Source: Oegoconia quadripuncta | Lineage: Eukaryota > Arthropoda > Insecta > Lepidoptera > Autostichidae | NCBI GenBank assembly: GCA_949316235.1 | Contig: OX438741.1 | Coordinates: forward strand, 13,393,124-13,457,123 | Direction of reading: 5' to 3' | Length of the DNA stretch: 64,000 nucleotides | Shown: positions 58,701 through 63,132 of the stretch, one piece after another | How the letters are laid out: each line of letters begins with the position of its first letter | Position numbering within the stretch: the first letter of the stretch is position 1 | Translations under genes and position numbers: made by a program | The notes under the pieces: generated by a model | Told to the model about the DNA's origin: nothing | Databases searched by the model: none | What the model saw: only the letters and a program-made list of their open reading frames with translations

Positions 58701-59454
58701 TTCATAGCAGAAGTAATGAGGGATGTTATCCCTATCATTCACCTGGAAAAATTGAATAACTGCTAGCATACTTTTGACAACTAGATAATAAATTTCCATT
58801 AGGTGAGACTGCAGTCAAATGCGTATAAAAATCCACTGCTGGACATAAGTCTCTCTGATGATATGATTAGCATCACTTTCCATGCGAAGATTATGTTGAA
58901 GTGTAGCCTTCAGAGCACCATGGAAAAAGGACTTTTTGCACCCAATAATTTTCCCACTTTTTACGATTCTATCGCATAGGGGGGTTGAAGGGGGACTAGT
59001 TTTGCCAATGTCACTTTTTCATGAAACCACCGCCCTTCCTCCTAGGGTACGAAATCCACACTAACTATGGAAACAACTATTAGAATCCCCTTAGGGAAAC
59101 CCTAACACTGACTCGACGTCCTCGTCTTTGGAAGTCGGTTAAAAAGTAGCCTTACCCTTCTTCTTCAGGTCCCTACCCTTCAGGTCAGGTCTAAGTACCC
59201 TTCTTCAGGTCCCAGGTTACCTCTACCAAGTGTGAAAGCCGGCAATCCAGACAGGCTTTCGCGTTAATAAATATGGATGGCCGAGAAATACGTTTCCGCG
59301 CACTGCAATTCTTTGAATTTTGTTTTATGAGGTTGAAATTACTCACTTTTAGTGCCATAACATCTTCGTAATACGATTTCAATTGATTTTGATCATAATT
59401 GTACATCTTGACGTCTGTTGCAAGACATATTCTGCATATTCTGAGATCAGACAT
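31620..59454 (-). CDS. ZAD-C2H2 zinc-finger protein, 11 coding exons over 28 kb
   Basis: A predicted transcription factor of about 639 residues. Exons (minus strand, first to last): 59454-59347, 58742-58611, 57189-56392, 55966-55839, 53970-53896, 52236-52107, 49259-49141, 46047-45990, 34516-34391, 33592-33482, 31754-31620. All internal junctions use AG acceptors and GTAAGT or GTGAGT donors, and the phases agree throughout. Exons 1-2 encode a ZAD domain (ICRIC...FCYEC), a dimerisation module of insect zinc-finger proteins. Exon 3 encodes an acidic stretch, a basic stretch (probable nuclear signal) and finger 1. Later exons add about nine C2H2 fingers; several are split by introns yet keep exact C-x2-C-x12-H-x3-H spacing. 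The exon 8-9 join gives an abnormal first Cys pair, so an exon may be missing between 34.5 and 46 kb. Identity of the target genes is unknown. Confidence 0.88.
31781..31870 (+). repeat. TACCGGATGATT terminal repeat, copy 1 of 5
   Basis: Starts ATACCGGATGAGTTTTTTTA and contains GGGCATATTAGGTAAGTGAA. Other copies: 35,446 (plus), 39,825-39,895 (minus), 54,985 (plus), 55,745-55,818 (minus). The minus/plus pairing of the last four marks it as the terminal repeat of a DNA transposon family. This one is solitary, 27 bp from exon 11. Confidence 0.65.
32040..32310 (-). repeat. Dispersed repeat, partner of 62,790-63,085
   Basis: The two copies share ACATACAGACGAACA, CCCAAATACGGATGGCATAA and CGAAAATGGCTGACATCGCT, in opposite orientation. 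The family is unknown; a remnant of a retroelement 3' end is likely. Confidence 0.65.
32310..32585 (-). pseudogene. LINE C-terminal zinc-binding segment
   Basis: The minus strand reads RCECGVSPQTMDHLLSCSVY then TDSAVRVAKFWSNKI and a stop. The C-x-C...H...C pattern is the C-terminal cysteine motif of Jockey/R1-like LINEs. Truncated. Confidence 0.65.
32590..32940 (+). pseudogene. LINE 3' end with (TTTCA)n tail
   Basis: The plus strand ends YIKQKLCKKGYYKISDYINE and a stop near 32,735, then a 3' UTR and repeats of TTTCA at about 32,920-32,942. Related to 40,163-40,745. Confidence 0.65.
32965..33357 (-). pseudogene. Retrocopy of a small gene, copy 1
   Basis: Minus strand from about 33,352 (GGCTTTTTGGCGGGAACTC) to an AATAAA and A tail at 32,965-32,955. 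An intact 93-codon frame (33,263-32,982) starts MAEYCAANVSDGVQVKGSVK and ends HGCYGLDPFAFS. Two further copies at 60,477-60,875 and 61,815-62,165 also end in poly-A, and copy 2 has a clean target duplication, so this is LINE-mediated retroposition of an mRNA. I do not recognise the protein. Whether this copy is expressed is unknown; it lies in intron 10 of the ZAD gene. Confidence 0.7.
33482..33592 (-). CDS. ZAD gene exon 10 (finger 8 end, finger 9)
   Basis: Acceptor TTGTTGTTGCAG. Encodes PNRMSIHMNTHTREKVYKC (finger 8 closes with one residue fewer than usual between Cys and His) and SICGKTFSTKSVLETHGV. Phase 0 donor GTAAGT. Confidence 0.88.
33797..34040 (-). mobile_element. SINE family C
   Basis: Minus copy: A tail (T run 33,797-33,812), CACGACGGGTTTGTACTTGA end, body to TACCACCAACG; head missing. 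Confidence 0.8.
34041..34164. repeat. MITE-like repeat ending TTCACCCTGTAT
   Basis: Near duplicate of 3,738-3,863. Confidence 0.6.
34165..34287 (-). mobile_element. SINE family B head
   Basis: Minus strand: GATTGGTGTAGTGGATAGTG A box and GCGGGTTCGATTCCCGC B box, then body. Good partner of 5,606-5,790. Confidence 0.75.
34391..34516 (-). CDS. ZAD gene exon 9 (finger 7 end, finger 8 start)
   Basis: Acceptor TTTCATGTTGCAG. Encodes CGKHFDSRSACMKHHMAEH, whose first Cys must come from upstream, and FHICEICGVSLP. Phase 0 donor GTGAGT. Confidence 0.88.
34613..34838 (-). mobile_element. SINE family A
   Basis: Minus copy with B box GCGGGTTCGAATCCCGCTAG and the whole body. The A-box region is shortened. 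It lies in intron 8. Confidence 0.85.
34895..35430. repeat. Dispersed repeat, copy 2 (and flanking repeat)
   Basis: 34,905-35,085 (AAAGTCACGCCTATTTCCCC, GGGGTAGGCAGAGACC) is a common lepidopteran noncoding repeat. 35,086-35,430 aligns with 12,290-12,560. They are contiguous here, so 12,290-12,560 is probably the 3' part of the same larger unit. Confidence 0.6.
35686..36013 (+). mobile_element. R1-like LINE 3' UTR insertion
   Basis: A GC-rich block (GGGGTTTTGGTGGGTATCCC, GAGTCCCACATAACCG) ends in A(16) and is flanked by the 8-bp direct repeat GGAATCCC (35,678-35,685; 36,014-36,021). The sequence resembles 3' UTRs of R1-clade LINEs of moths. The open frame across it is not a gene. Confidence 0.75.
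36925..37000 (+). repeat. tRNA-like SINE head
   Basis: A weak A box (TTGGTGTATTGGTTCTG) and GTTGGTTCCAATCCGAGC B box. Two more tRNA-like heads, reversed, lie at about 37,385-37,460 and 39,535-39,600. Confidence 0.35.
37715..38784 (+). pseudogene. Tc1-like transposase, one frameshift
   Basis: Starts with an N-terminal helix-turn-helix piece (VLYEQNVSISEIARCLHIT, 37,714-37,768), a 105-bp gap that has GT..AG borders (37,769-37,876), then MVKLWLERYGETGDLQRERP from 37,883. The DDE residues are in IFTDEKTF, VQDNCAVHRA and SPDLNPIENLWG. By count 35 residues separate the second Asp and the Glu (DD35E). A frame change near 38,258-38,262 breaks the ORF; the second frame runs to TGA at 38,782-38,784. 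Without that break the domain would be complete. The gap may be an intron or an insertion. Confidence 0.8.
39898..40160. mobile_element. Foldback MITE, 263 bp
   Basis: The two arms (about 112 bp each, ends CAGGGTGTAACGGTTAAGTG) are almost perfect inverse copies around a 38-bp centre, and the unit is flanked by TA. It sits exactly at the TATA outside the right end of the 35,446-39,895 element. Confidence 0.88.
40163..40745 (+). pseudogene. LINE 3' end (KKGYYRIDDYL family)
   Basis: Frame from 40,193: NLNTRNKNKIEIPQFTLSKV, HSIRFYNKIPEHVL, KKGYYRIDDYLGDKEVW and stop. The 3' UTR has a perfect 13-bp palindromic arm pair at 40,564-40,592 (CCAACGAATTAGA...) and ends with TTTTTGAT repeats at 40,722-40,741. 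5'-truncated Jockey/CR1-like element. Confidence 0.75.
40977..41310 (-). mobile_element. SINE family A followed by SINE family B tail
   Basis: 41,225-40,977 is a full family A copy in reverse (B box GCGGGTTCGAATCCCGCTAG). 41,228-41,310 carries the family B tail (CATCTAGTCCCATACTAAGC), also reversed and directly adjacent. Confidence 0.8.
41311..42800. other. Unassigned intronic sequence
   Basis: It lies in intron 8 of the ZAD gene. A possible MITE end (TACAGGGTAAGTCGGAAAGG) at 41,320 is inverse to ACTTTCGGCTTACCCTGTAT at 43,422. No gene is recognised. Confidence 0.4.
42805..42957 (-). mobile_element. SINE family C, 3' half
   Basis: Minus copy from TATGCACAACGGGTTTGTAC to TCTGACAACCGGAACACAAC; the 5' half is absent. 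Confidence 0.75.
43080..43285. repeat. GC-rich repeat with 20-bp units
   Basis: ACAAAGGGCGGGCGGC is repeated twice (43,159 and 43,179) and once in degenerate form (ACAGACGGCGGCGCG). The preceding GTAACTTCCGACGGCACACG is part of a dispersed element. It contrasts sharply with the AT-rich intron. Confidence 0.55.
43440..43525. repeat. Dispersed repeat shared with 8,640-8,740
   Basis: See that entry; same orientation. Confidence 0.5.
43526..44040. other. Unassigned intronic sequence
   Basis: AT-rich, no gene seen. Confidence 0.35.
44046..44398. mobile_element. MITE-like inverted-repeat element, 353 bp
   Basis: About 45 bp at each end pair: AGCTCATTAGACCCACCCGG at left, and the inverse of AGCTCATTAGAGCCACCCGG at right, continuing into CACTCCGCACCGCCTCG. 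The GC-rich interior has no clear coding frame. Confidence 0.75.
44625..45208. repeat. About 13-unit minisatellite with ATGCAAAT octamers
   Basis: Units of 31-50 bp (mostly 40-43) begin GTTGCAACATGCAAAT and end GGTAGAAAGTAAA. Perfect ATGCAAAT occurs in about five of them. The array follows a LINE 3' end (AAACTTTATTGCACTACAGA). A shorter array of the same units is at 52,476-52,640. Confidence 0.85.
45385..45780. repeat. SINE B tail and a dispersed repeat
   Basis: 45,385-45,462 is a reversed family B tail. 45,465-45,780 (CCTCCTCTCACTGGGAGAGG, GTGCTAGACAAGTGGCCACC, AGTGATCGCGCCAGACACTG) is a common lepidopteran repeat, partly repeated at 52,870-52,930. Confidence 0.5.
45990..46047 (-). CDS. ZAD gene exon 8 (58 bp, inter-finger)
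   Basis: Acceptor TCTGTTTAAG, in-phase codons (D)GYEVELEHKKKNCEPKNGQ, donor GTAAGT. Phase agreement on both sides and strong splice sites support it; no whole finger lies in it. Joined to exon 9 it gives Cys spacing C-x6-C, unlike the rest. Confidence 0.65.
46554..47849 (-). mobile_element. mariner element with intact transposase, copy I
   Basis: Terminal repeats pair (AAGTATCGGGAATTTGTCAA at left; AAGTATCGGGAATATGTCAA read inward from the right), each bounded by TA (46,552-46,553; 47,850-47,851). Length 1.3 kb, normal for mariner. It lies in intron 7 of the ZAD gene in the sense direction. Confidence 0.88.
46594..47667 (-). CDS. mariner transposase, intact frame (357 aa)
   Basis: Uninterrupted frame from ATG 47,667 to the stop at 46,594-46,596. 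The N-terminal helix-turn-helix region begins QRVCLKFCVSNDISCGESLK, and the linker has SGRPST. Catalytic Asp residues are in IITGDETWVYEY (about 156), LHHDNAPSHT (about 250) and MAPSDFFLFP (about 285), with 34 residues between the last two: DD34D. WVPHEL-type linker reads RLVPKEL. No stop, frame or catalytic defect is visible, so the enzyme could be functional. The subfamily is not assigned. Confidence 0.92.
   Translation of the reverse strand: MENIVEQRVCLKFCVSNDISCGESLKMLRNTYGESCISKTRACEWYKAFKEGREVVVDLPRSGRPSTATTKENIDRIKKLVLENRRMSLRELASEVNISFKSVHNILIDILGMKRVAARLVPKELNFVQKAQRKHVAEDMVSRASTDPTFMKRIITGDETWVYEYDMQTSQQSSEWRLENEPKPKKPRQSRSKIKVMLTVFFDYRGVVHSEFLPEGETVNKEYYLGVMKRLRESIRRKRPDLWQHNSWMLHHDNAPSHTAIIVKEFLAKNSTKVLDQAPYSPDMAPSDFFLFPKLKLPLRGKRFESIEAIKENSLNELKAIPQIAYEKCMEDWVKRWRCCIASDGAYFEGDKINLDE
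48178..48300. repeat. Dispersed repeat, copy 2 of 2
   Basis: Partner of 3,205-3,320. The following 48,310-48,440 may be further sequence of the same unit. Confidence 0.55.
48570..48690 (+). repeat. LINE 3' end (AWNSLPASVFP family), short
   Basis: GGCATCGCGTGCTTCATCTT ... CGTCACTTTCTATCTGTTGAG and a short A tail match the last 30 codons of that family. Confidence 0.55.
49010..49100 (-). mobile_element. SINE family C, head part
   Basis: Minus strand: CGCGGGTTTGATTTCCGGCG (B box), CATATTTAGTACTCGGTTTG, GGTGGTAGGGCAATTTTAAA. It lies 40 bp past the exon 7 donor. Confidence 0.65.
49141..49259 (-). CDS. ZAD gene exon 7 (finger 6)
   Basis: Acceptor CACTTTTCCAG; codes KVDAEDEVATYCETCDIRFE then TRDAYKEHFYHSAQH; phase 2 donor GTAAGT. 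It is hidden under longer open frames in other registers. Confidence 0.85.
49270..49395. repeat. Dispersed repeat, copy 2 of 2
   Basis: Partner of 23,785-23,935; it begins 11 bp upstream of exon 7. Confidence 0.55.
49523..49665. mobile_element. MITE, 140 bp, copy 2 of 2
   Basis: Ends GATGTCGATTCGGATGT and ACATCCGAATCGACACC are inverse. Same family as 24,302-24,445. Confidence 0.8.
49666..50476. other. Unassigned intronic sequence
   Basis: 49,765-49,840 resembles a common LINE-associated phrase (ACCAACCCGTCTCTATCCGT), also near 15,430 and 33,667. 49,890-50,220 is related to 2,290-2,480. No gene seen. Confidence 0.4.
50479..51772 (+). mobile_element. mariner element with intact transposase, copy II
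   Basis: Ends CGAGGGCGGTCCCATAAATA and, inverse from the right, CGAGGGTGGTCCCAAAAGTA; TA on both sides (50,477-50,478; 51,773-51,774). Antisense in intron 6 of the ZAD gene. A perfect palindrome AATTCACCTAGGTGAATT lies just outside its right end. Confidence 0.9.
50658..51707 (+). CDS. mariner transposase, intact frame (349 aa)
   Basis: Uninterrupted from ATG 50,658 to TAA at 51,705-51,707. HTH region (IQYFYLKGLSPTNIKVELD), SGRPNEV linker, second HTH (LADMVGISKSAVHRIL), then Asp residues in FITMDETWVHHF (about 158), LFHQDNAPVHTS (about 253) and LAPSDYFLFP (about 288), DD34D by count. No defect seen. It is clearly a different subfamily from the element at 46,554. Confidence 0.93.
   Translation: MDKIGVRYIIQYFYLKGLSPTNIKVELDSTLGESAPSFTTIKYWVAEFKRGRSSCQDEHRSGRPNEVTNPEIVKKIHKTVLDDRRLKVRELADMVGISKSAVHRILTENLDMRKLCARWVPRLLTVEQKQRREDVSVECLAKFRSNKAEFLRRFITMDETWVHHFTPETKEQSKQWTERGESAPKKAKTVPSAGKVMASVFWDARGIIFIDYLPKGKTINGEYYANLLQRLSEEIKKKRSHLSKKKVLFHQDNAPVHTSGIAMAKIKELKFELLPHAPYSPDLAPSDYFLFPNLKKWLGGKRFSSNIEIESLVNGYFEEFDDSYYRRGIEAIEHRWEKCIELQGSYVEK
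52107..52236 (-). CDS. ZAD gene exon 6 (end of finger 4, finger 5)
   Basis: Acceptor TTGTCACAG. Continues K-HSSSYYTHLRTH (finger 4 complete with x12 spacing) and encodes HVCKLCGASFVSALGLFMH with GKKNH. Phase 0 donor GTAAGT. Confidence 0.9.
52425..52645. repeat. 4-unit minisatellite with ATGCAAAT octamers
   Basis: Same unit as 44,625-45,208 after the same LINE tail (TTACTACAGAAAAGAAAGTG). Two units have ATGCAAATCT. Confidence 0.8.
52646..53895. other. Intron 5 of the ZAD gene; mostly unassigned
   Basis: 52,870-52,940 is a common LINE-associated remnant. Nothing else is recognised. Confidence 0.4.
53896..53970 (-). CDS. ZAD gene exon 5 (end of finger 3, start of finger 4)
   Basis: A 75-bp exon, acceptor ATCTTTTCAG. 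It supplies ECSAILHDQYH, completing finger 3 at the exact x12-H-x3-H spacing, then LWKCKHCNIEF. Ends in phase 2 at GTAAGT. Confidence 0.88.
54113..54423 (+). pseudogene. LINE C-terminal zinc-binding segment
   Basis: The plus strand reads NKQVTSTICRLRLGHVSSP, LRIRDSSLCQCGLDEGSPDH and IIFNCPKLTSSLFDIL and stops at 54,421-54,423. The C-x-C...H...C block is the C-terminal cysteine motif of Jockey/I-like LINEs. Only the end of the ORF is left. Confidence 0.7.
54424..54984. other. Unassigned intronic sequence
   Basis: No gene seen. Confidence 0.35.
55088..55684 (+). pseudogene. LINE 3' end (FNKFKDTIK family)
   Basis: Reads PFNKFKDTIKPKFIKKAYYK, ISDYLDEKYAWT, stop, then a long 3' UTR with CTTGAGTTTCTTGCTTGTTC and the tail TTTTTGACTTTGACTTT. 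Same family as 14,031 and 14,986. Confidence 0.75.
55391..55464. repeat. (GTGTGC)n microsatellite
   Basis: 74 bp of alternating purine and pyrimidine (GTGCGTGTGC repeats, then GT repeats), in the LINE 3' UTR. Such runs favour Z-DNA. Confidence 0.9.
55839..55966 (-). CDS. ZAD gene exon 4 (finger 2, start of finger 3)
   Basis: Acceptor ATTCCCAG (an alternative AG 18 bp downstream keeps frame). Encodes LQCRFCHARFKHQHQLRKHL and the start YHCLRCDLFFWR of the next finger, ending in phase 2 at GTAAGT. Confidence 0.85.
56152..56270 (-). mobile_element. SINE family C, 3' part
   Basis: Minus copy: TATGCGTAATGGGTAGGCAC, AGATGAGGCCGAAGGTGGTA, TATTTGGTGAACTGG. It abuts exon 3 by about 120 bp. Confidence 0.65.
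56392..57189 (-). CDS. ZAD gene exon 3 (linker and finger 1)
   Basis: Acceptor AAATTTACAG, 266 codons, donor GTAAGT. An acidic region (EDDVMSIEATNFNYDDIMDH) is followed by a lysine-rich region (KQSKQSKPVIKNVKK, KRGRRRSF) and the first finger FKCTDCFKGYLKEETLKRH with KQLVH. This is the only long exon, as is usual for the linker of ZAD proteins. Confidence 0.92.
57530..58161 (+). mobile_element. P-element-like deletion derivative with THAP exon
   Basis: 632 bp with inverted ends CACAGATTTATAAACTAAAG (28 bp or more, perfect over the first 25) and the 8-bp target duplication GTTCCGAC (57,522-57,529; 58,162-58,169). It carries a THAP-like first exon on the plus strand. An 8-bp duplication, CA terminus and N-terminal THAP domain together fit the P superfamily. 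It lies in intron 2 of the ZAD gene. Confidence 0.8.
57675..57754 (+). pseudogene. THAP-domain first exon remnant
   Basis: ATG CCA AGT TGT: MPSCSVVICKN, a TGA stop at codon 12, then SVTKNYKSDGITYH and a phase-2 donor GTAAGT. The C-x4-C spacing and the position of the donor match the THAP exon at 60,042-60,112. One nonsense codon kills it. Confidence 0.7.
58162..58610. other. Unassigned intronic sequence
   Basis: AT-rich; no gene seen. Confidence 0.4.
58611..58742 (-). CDS. ZAD gene exon 2 (ZAD, second half)
   Basis: Acceptor TTTTTCCAG, 44 codons with IPHYFCYECANILHKYHKFK (second Cys pair of ZAD), donor GTAAGT after ATG. Phase 0 on both sides. Confidence 0.9.
59347..59454 (-). CDS. ZAD gene exon 1 (ZAD, first half)
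   Basis: ATG at 59,454; 36 codons, MSDLRICRICLATDVKMYNY then DQNQLKSYYEDVMALK, ending in phase 0 at donor GTGAGT (59,346-59,341). ICRIC supplies the first zinc-binding Cys pair of ZAD. The paralogous exon at 63,133 is identical at 28 of 36 residues and has the same donor, confirming the boundary. Confidence 0.92.
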
Positions 59455-59577
59455 GTTTATTTACTTCACAGAACACTCACACCTAAACATAAAATGCATG
59501 CACACATAAAGCTATCTTACAAAACTAATTAATTATAATAAAAAAAAAGTAAAAATACAAATTAGTGTGGTGGGTGC

Positions 59578-60456
59578 CATGGACTTATTATTTAAACAGG
59601 ACTGATAACTATCAAAAGAATCATTTAGGAAAATGATCACTATGTCAACGCAATAAGGTATTAAATTGGATGCACCATACACAAAGGCAAATCCGAGCCG
59701 AGAGAGATAATAATAACGGAGGCCGTGTGTCTCGTTCTTACATCTTGCCAGCAAAAAAAATGATTATGATCAACAGTTTTGGCTACTCAAAAATTCCATT
59801 GAAACACTTATATTTTTATGTTATTTTAACAATTATAAATAAACAAATAACATTCGCATTAATTTCTTTTCATATATTCTTAAATCAAACAGAAAACATA
59901 CATTTTTATTTCGATTTTGTTATTTTTATGGTAACCCTGAAAAGCATGTCATGTCATGGCGGCTCGGTGTGATTTTGAATTTTCTTTGCATTAAAAGTTT
60001 TTTAAAGTATTTGTTATATTATAACAAGTAAAAGGAGTAAAATGGTGAAAAAGTGTTGCGTTTATACTTGCCCAAGTGAATCCTATGGTGGTTGCAACAT
60101 ATCTTTCCACAGGTAAGCTAAAAATAATATTTTTGTAAATCAAAGAAGTAGGATGCCCATGAATTCTTGAAATGAGTCGAAATATGTGAAATATGTGTGA
60201 TTGATTAGGGTCCTGACTGTTGTACTATTATTGCAGTTTCCCAAAAAATGAAGAAATGCGAAATAAATGGCTCACGCCGGCTAATGTCAAAACGCCAAAG
60301 TTTTTTGACAAATATTTTATTACAACATTTGTCCCAAGTAACAAATATATTGTGGTCACCCTGTTAGACAGAGACAAACGGCCTCTACGTTACACATCCT
60401 GCTCGGCTCGTTTTTCAGCGGCGAGTACTCAGTCCTGTTTAATTAATAAGTCCATG
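59578..60456 (+). mobile_element. P-element-like nonautonomous element, copy 1
   Basis: 879 bp from CATGGACTTATTATTTAAAC to the inverse end (AATTAATAAGTCCATG), flanked by GGTGGGTG at 59,569-59,576 and 60,457-60,464 (one extra C at the left border). It contains two 5' exons of a THAP-type transposase and no catalytic domain. Confidence 0.85.
60042..60440 (+). pseudogene. THAP-domain exons 1 and 2 of a P-like transposase
   Basis: Exon 1 (60,042-60,112): MVKKCCVYTCPSESYGGCNI SFH, phase 2, donor GTAAGC. Exon 2 from 60,237 after acceptor ATTATTGCAG: FPKNEEMRNKWLTPANVKT, PKFFDKYF. C-x4-C, FPKN and the tryptophan in NKWL are THAP landmarks. The frame then runs out into the element end; the rest of the transposase has been deleted. 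Confidence 0.78.
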
Positions 60457-60464
60457 GGTGGGTG

Positions 60465-61768
60465 CATGGACTTATTTATTTTTTTTTTTGGTTTCATTCT
60501 CTCCTTTAGGAGAAGGCAAAGGGATCTAGCCCATAACAGCCATGTCTTATTTCTCTTATTTCTTCAGTTTGTAAGTCAGTCACAGTCAAAACAAGTAATT
60601 CGTCGTATACTTGGCGTATACAGAGTCTAGTCACGGTCAAGTCGTTCTTCAGTAAAGTGGCAGAATGCTTTACAAAAGATTTTGGCGGCTTCTTGTGGGA
60701 ACCCGAAAGCTCCGTTACGCACTTTAATTTACACTTCCCTTCACTTGTACACCATCACTAACGTTTGCTGCACAATATTCTGCCATTATTAAGCTTCAAA
60801 AGTTAGAATGCACAAATTATAAGATATATAAAGAAAAATGCTACTTCACTCGCTGAGTTCCCGCCAAAAAGCCCCGCATGGACTTATTATATAAACAGGA
60901 CTGAGCACAGGGACTGAGTACTCGCCGCTGAAAAACGAGCCGAGCAGGATGTGTAACGTAGAGGCCGTTTGTCTCTGTCTAACAGGGTGACCACAATATA
61001 TTTGTTACTTGGGACAAATGTTGTAATAAAATATTTGTCAAAAAACTTTGGCGTTTTGACATTAGCCGGCGTGAGCCATTTATTTCGCATTTCTTCATTT
61101 TTTGGGAAACTGCAATAATAGTACAACAGTCAGGACCCTAATCAATCACACATATTTCACATATTTCGACTCATTTCAAGAATTCATGGGCATCCTACTT
61201 CTTTGATTTACAAAAATATTATTTTTAGCTTACCTGTGGAAAGATATGTTGCAACCACCATAGGATTCACTTGGGCAAGTATAAACGCAACACTTTTTCA
61301 CCATTTTACTCCTTTTACTTGTTATGATATAACAAATACTTTAAAAAACTTTTGATGCAAAGAAAATTCAAAATCACACCGAACCGCCATGACATGACAT
61401 GCTTTTCAGGGTTACCATAAAAATAACAAAATCGAAATAAAAATGTATGTTTTCTGTTTGATTTAAGAATATATGAAAAGAAATTAATGCGAATGTTATT
61501 TGTTTATTTATAATTGTTAAAATAACATAAAAATATAAGTGTTTCAATGGAATTTTTGAGTAGCCAAAACTGTTGATCATAATCATTTTTTTTGCTGGCA
61601 AGATGTAAGAACGAGACACACGGCCTCCGTTATTTCTATCTCTCTCGGCTCGGATTTGCCTTTGTGTATGGTGCATCCAATTTAATACCTTATTGCGTTG
61701 ACATAGTGATCATTTTCCTAAATGATTCTTTTGATAGTTATCAGTCCTGTTTAAATAATAAGTCCATG
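60465..61768 (-). mobile_element. P-element-like nonautonomous element, copy 2, inverted
   Basis: Reverse complement of copy 1, nearly identical over about 880 bp. It starts directly after GGTGGGTG (60,457-60,464) and is followed by another GGTGGGTG (61,769-61,776). A retrocopy (60,477-60,875) interrupts it 12 bp from its left end. The two copies together form a large inverted repeat with arms of about 0.9 kb. Confidence 0.85.
60477..60875 (-). pseudogene. Retrocopy of a small gene, copy 2
   Basis: Close copy of 33,357-32,965: GGCTTTTTGGCGGGAACTCA start, ATGGCAGAATATTGTGCAGC, AGAGAATGAAACC end and A tail (T run 60,477-60,489). It has a 1-bp deletion early in the frame (GTGTAAATTAAAG) so the 93-codon frame is lost. 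The 13-bp direct repeat GCATGGACTTATT (60,464-60,476; 60,876-60,888) is its target duplication, showing LINE-mediated insertion. Confidence 0.85.
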
Positions 61769-61814
61769 GGTGGGTGATTTACAAACAAAAACCCATTTTG
61801 CAAATACCAAATAG

Positions 61815-62165
61815 GTATTTTTTTTTATGGTTTATTCCTAACTTCTCCAACAATGGAATGGAACAATGGAAACAATGGAAGGTAAAAGGATCCTGAGCCC
61901 ATACAGCCTCGTCTTATGCAGTATTATTCTTCTTCTTCTGTAGTAATTCTTCAGTAGGTAAAGTGACATATTGCTTTACGGAAGATTTTGGCGGATTCAA
62001 GTGGGAACCTTAACGCTAAGTCACGCACTAATTTACACTTCCCTTCACATGCACACCATCGCTAACTTTTGCCGTATAGAAAATATTCTGCCGTTTACTT
62101 CGAAACACAAAAACTTTGAAATAAAAAAATGCGATATTACTCGCATAGTCCCCATCAAACAGTTT
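61815..62165 (-). pseudogene. Retrocopy of a small gene, copy 3, diverged
   Basis: Aligned with copies 1 and 2 through GAAGATTTTGGCGG, TTACACTTCCCTTCAC and CACACCATCGCTAAC, with many changes and insertions. Poly-A side at 61,815-61,826; 8-bp repeat CCAAATAG at 61,807-61,814 and 62,166-62,173. Older than copy 2. Confidence 0.7.
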
Positions 62166-62329
62166 CCAAATAGTGAACAGTTAGTTCCTACTTGTCTCAG
62201 TTATTTCCTATTTTTTTTTTTGACGAGATAGACAGTCCAATGGGTTCATTTACACTATTTAAAGAATTACAACCATTTCTTGAACACCGTTTCCACTGTT
62301 TCCAACCTTACAAATAAAATGGCGTGGAG

Positions 62330-62785
62330 TCGCAATAGAACATAGTGACTACCTCGGATCACCCTAGACCGATCACTGACCTTTAAACGCAACTGCGAAA
62401 ATATCCGGAGAAAGGTCAATACACGCAACAATCTTTTATTGCGGCTTACCACTTCCGGATGGAGGGCATCACCGCAAGTCCTGCGGACAACTGGTTTCGC
62501 TCTCTCCTTGTCCGCTGGCCAGTACACATGCCCTGTGTGGAGTCGTTCAGCTCATTCGAAACAAGTGGTTAAGCTGACGGAACGTGCCGGATCATAACGG
62601 GTTGCTTAAAACCGACTCCGGTACAGAAGCTGTATGTGGCTGTAGCCGCTGCCAGGAATTGCAACCCCAGATGTTCGGCGAGAAATAGCTAGCTCCATTG
62701 AGAGTGATGCTCGCCACCCGATGTATCAGTATTCAACAGTGCCCCAAAGACTCCAGAGTCGTAATAACTTTTTAAAGTGCTTCGG
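62330..62785 (+). pseudogene. LINE reverse transcriptase C-terminal fragment
   Basis: Plus strand: TFKRNCENIRRKVNTRNNLL, ASPQVLRTTGFALSLSAGQY, CPVWSRSAHSKQVVKLTERA, then stops and frame changes with remnants to 62,785. This is the thumb region of a Jockey/R1-like RT. Confidence 0.7.
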
Positions 62786-62789
62786 ATAC

Positions 62790-63085
62790 TCGCTGCAGCC
62801 CTTTATAAGTCTTATTTTATACATATCCGTTAAGAAGTTATTCTACGCAGACGAGGCTATGGGCAGAAAGCTAGTAGATACTATAAAAAAAAACATACAG
62901 ACGAACATAATATTATGCTTTTTGATTGAAGTCGGTTAAAAATACGGCTCTATAGATTCTTTGTCTGAGCCTCACAAGCTCCCAAATACGGATGGCATAA
63001 TTAAGAAGAAATTAATACCGAAAATGGCTGACATCGCTGTTGTTGCTGTTTGTACGGGTTTCCAATATTTTTGTGTTTTTAGTAA
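62790..63085 (+). repeat. Dispersed repeat, partner of 32,040-32,310
   Basis: Includes ATTCTACGCAGACGAGGCTA, TGATTGAAGTCGGTTAAAA and CCGAAAATGGCTGACATCGC. It ends about 50 bp before the start codon at 63,133, so it may contribute to that gene's 5' UTR or promoter. Confidence 0.6.
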
Positions 63086-63132
63086 TTAACTTTTGGATTT
63101 AGTTGAATAATAGTAATTCACAGTTTCTGAAA

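Noticed and set aside
59578..61768. The inverted pair as a single long-TIR foldback transposon
   Set aside because: Each arm has its own terminal repeats at both ends and GGTGGGTG lies between them, so two separate insertions fit better.
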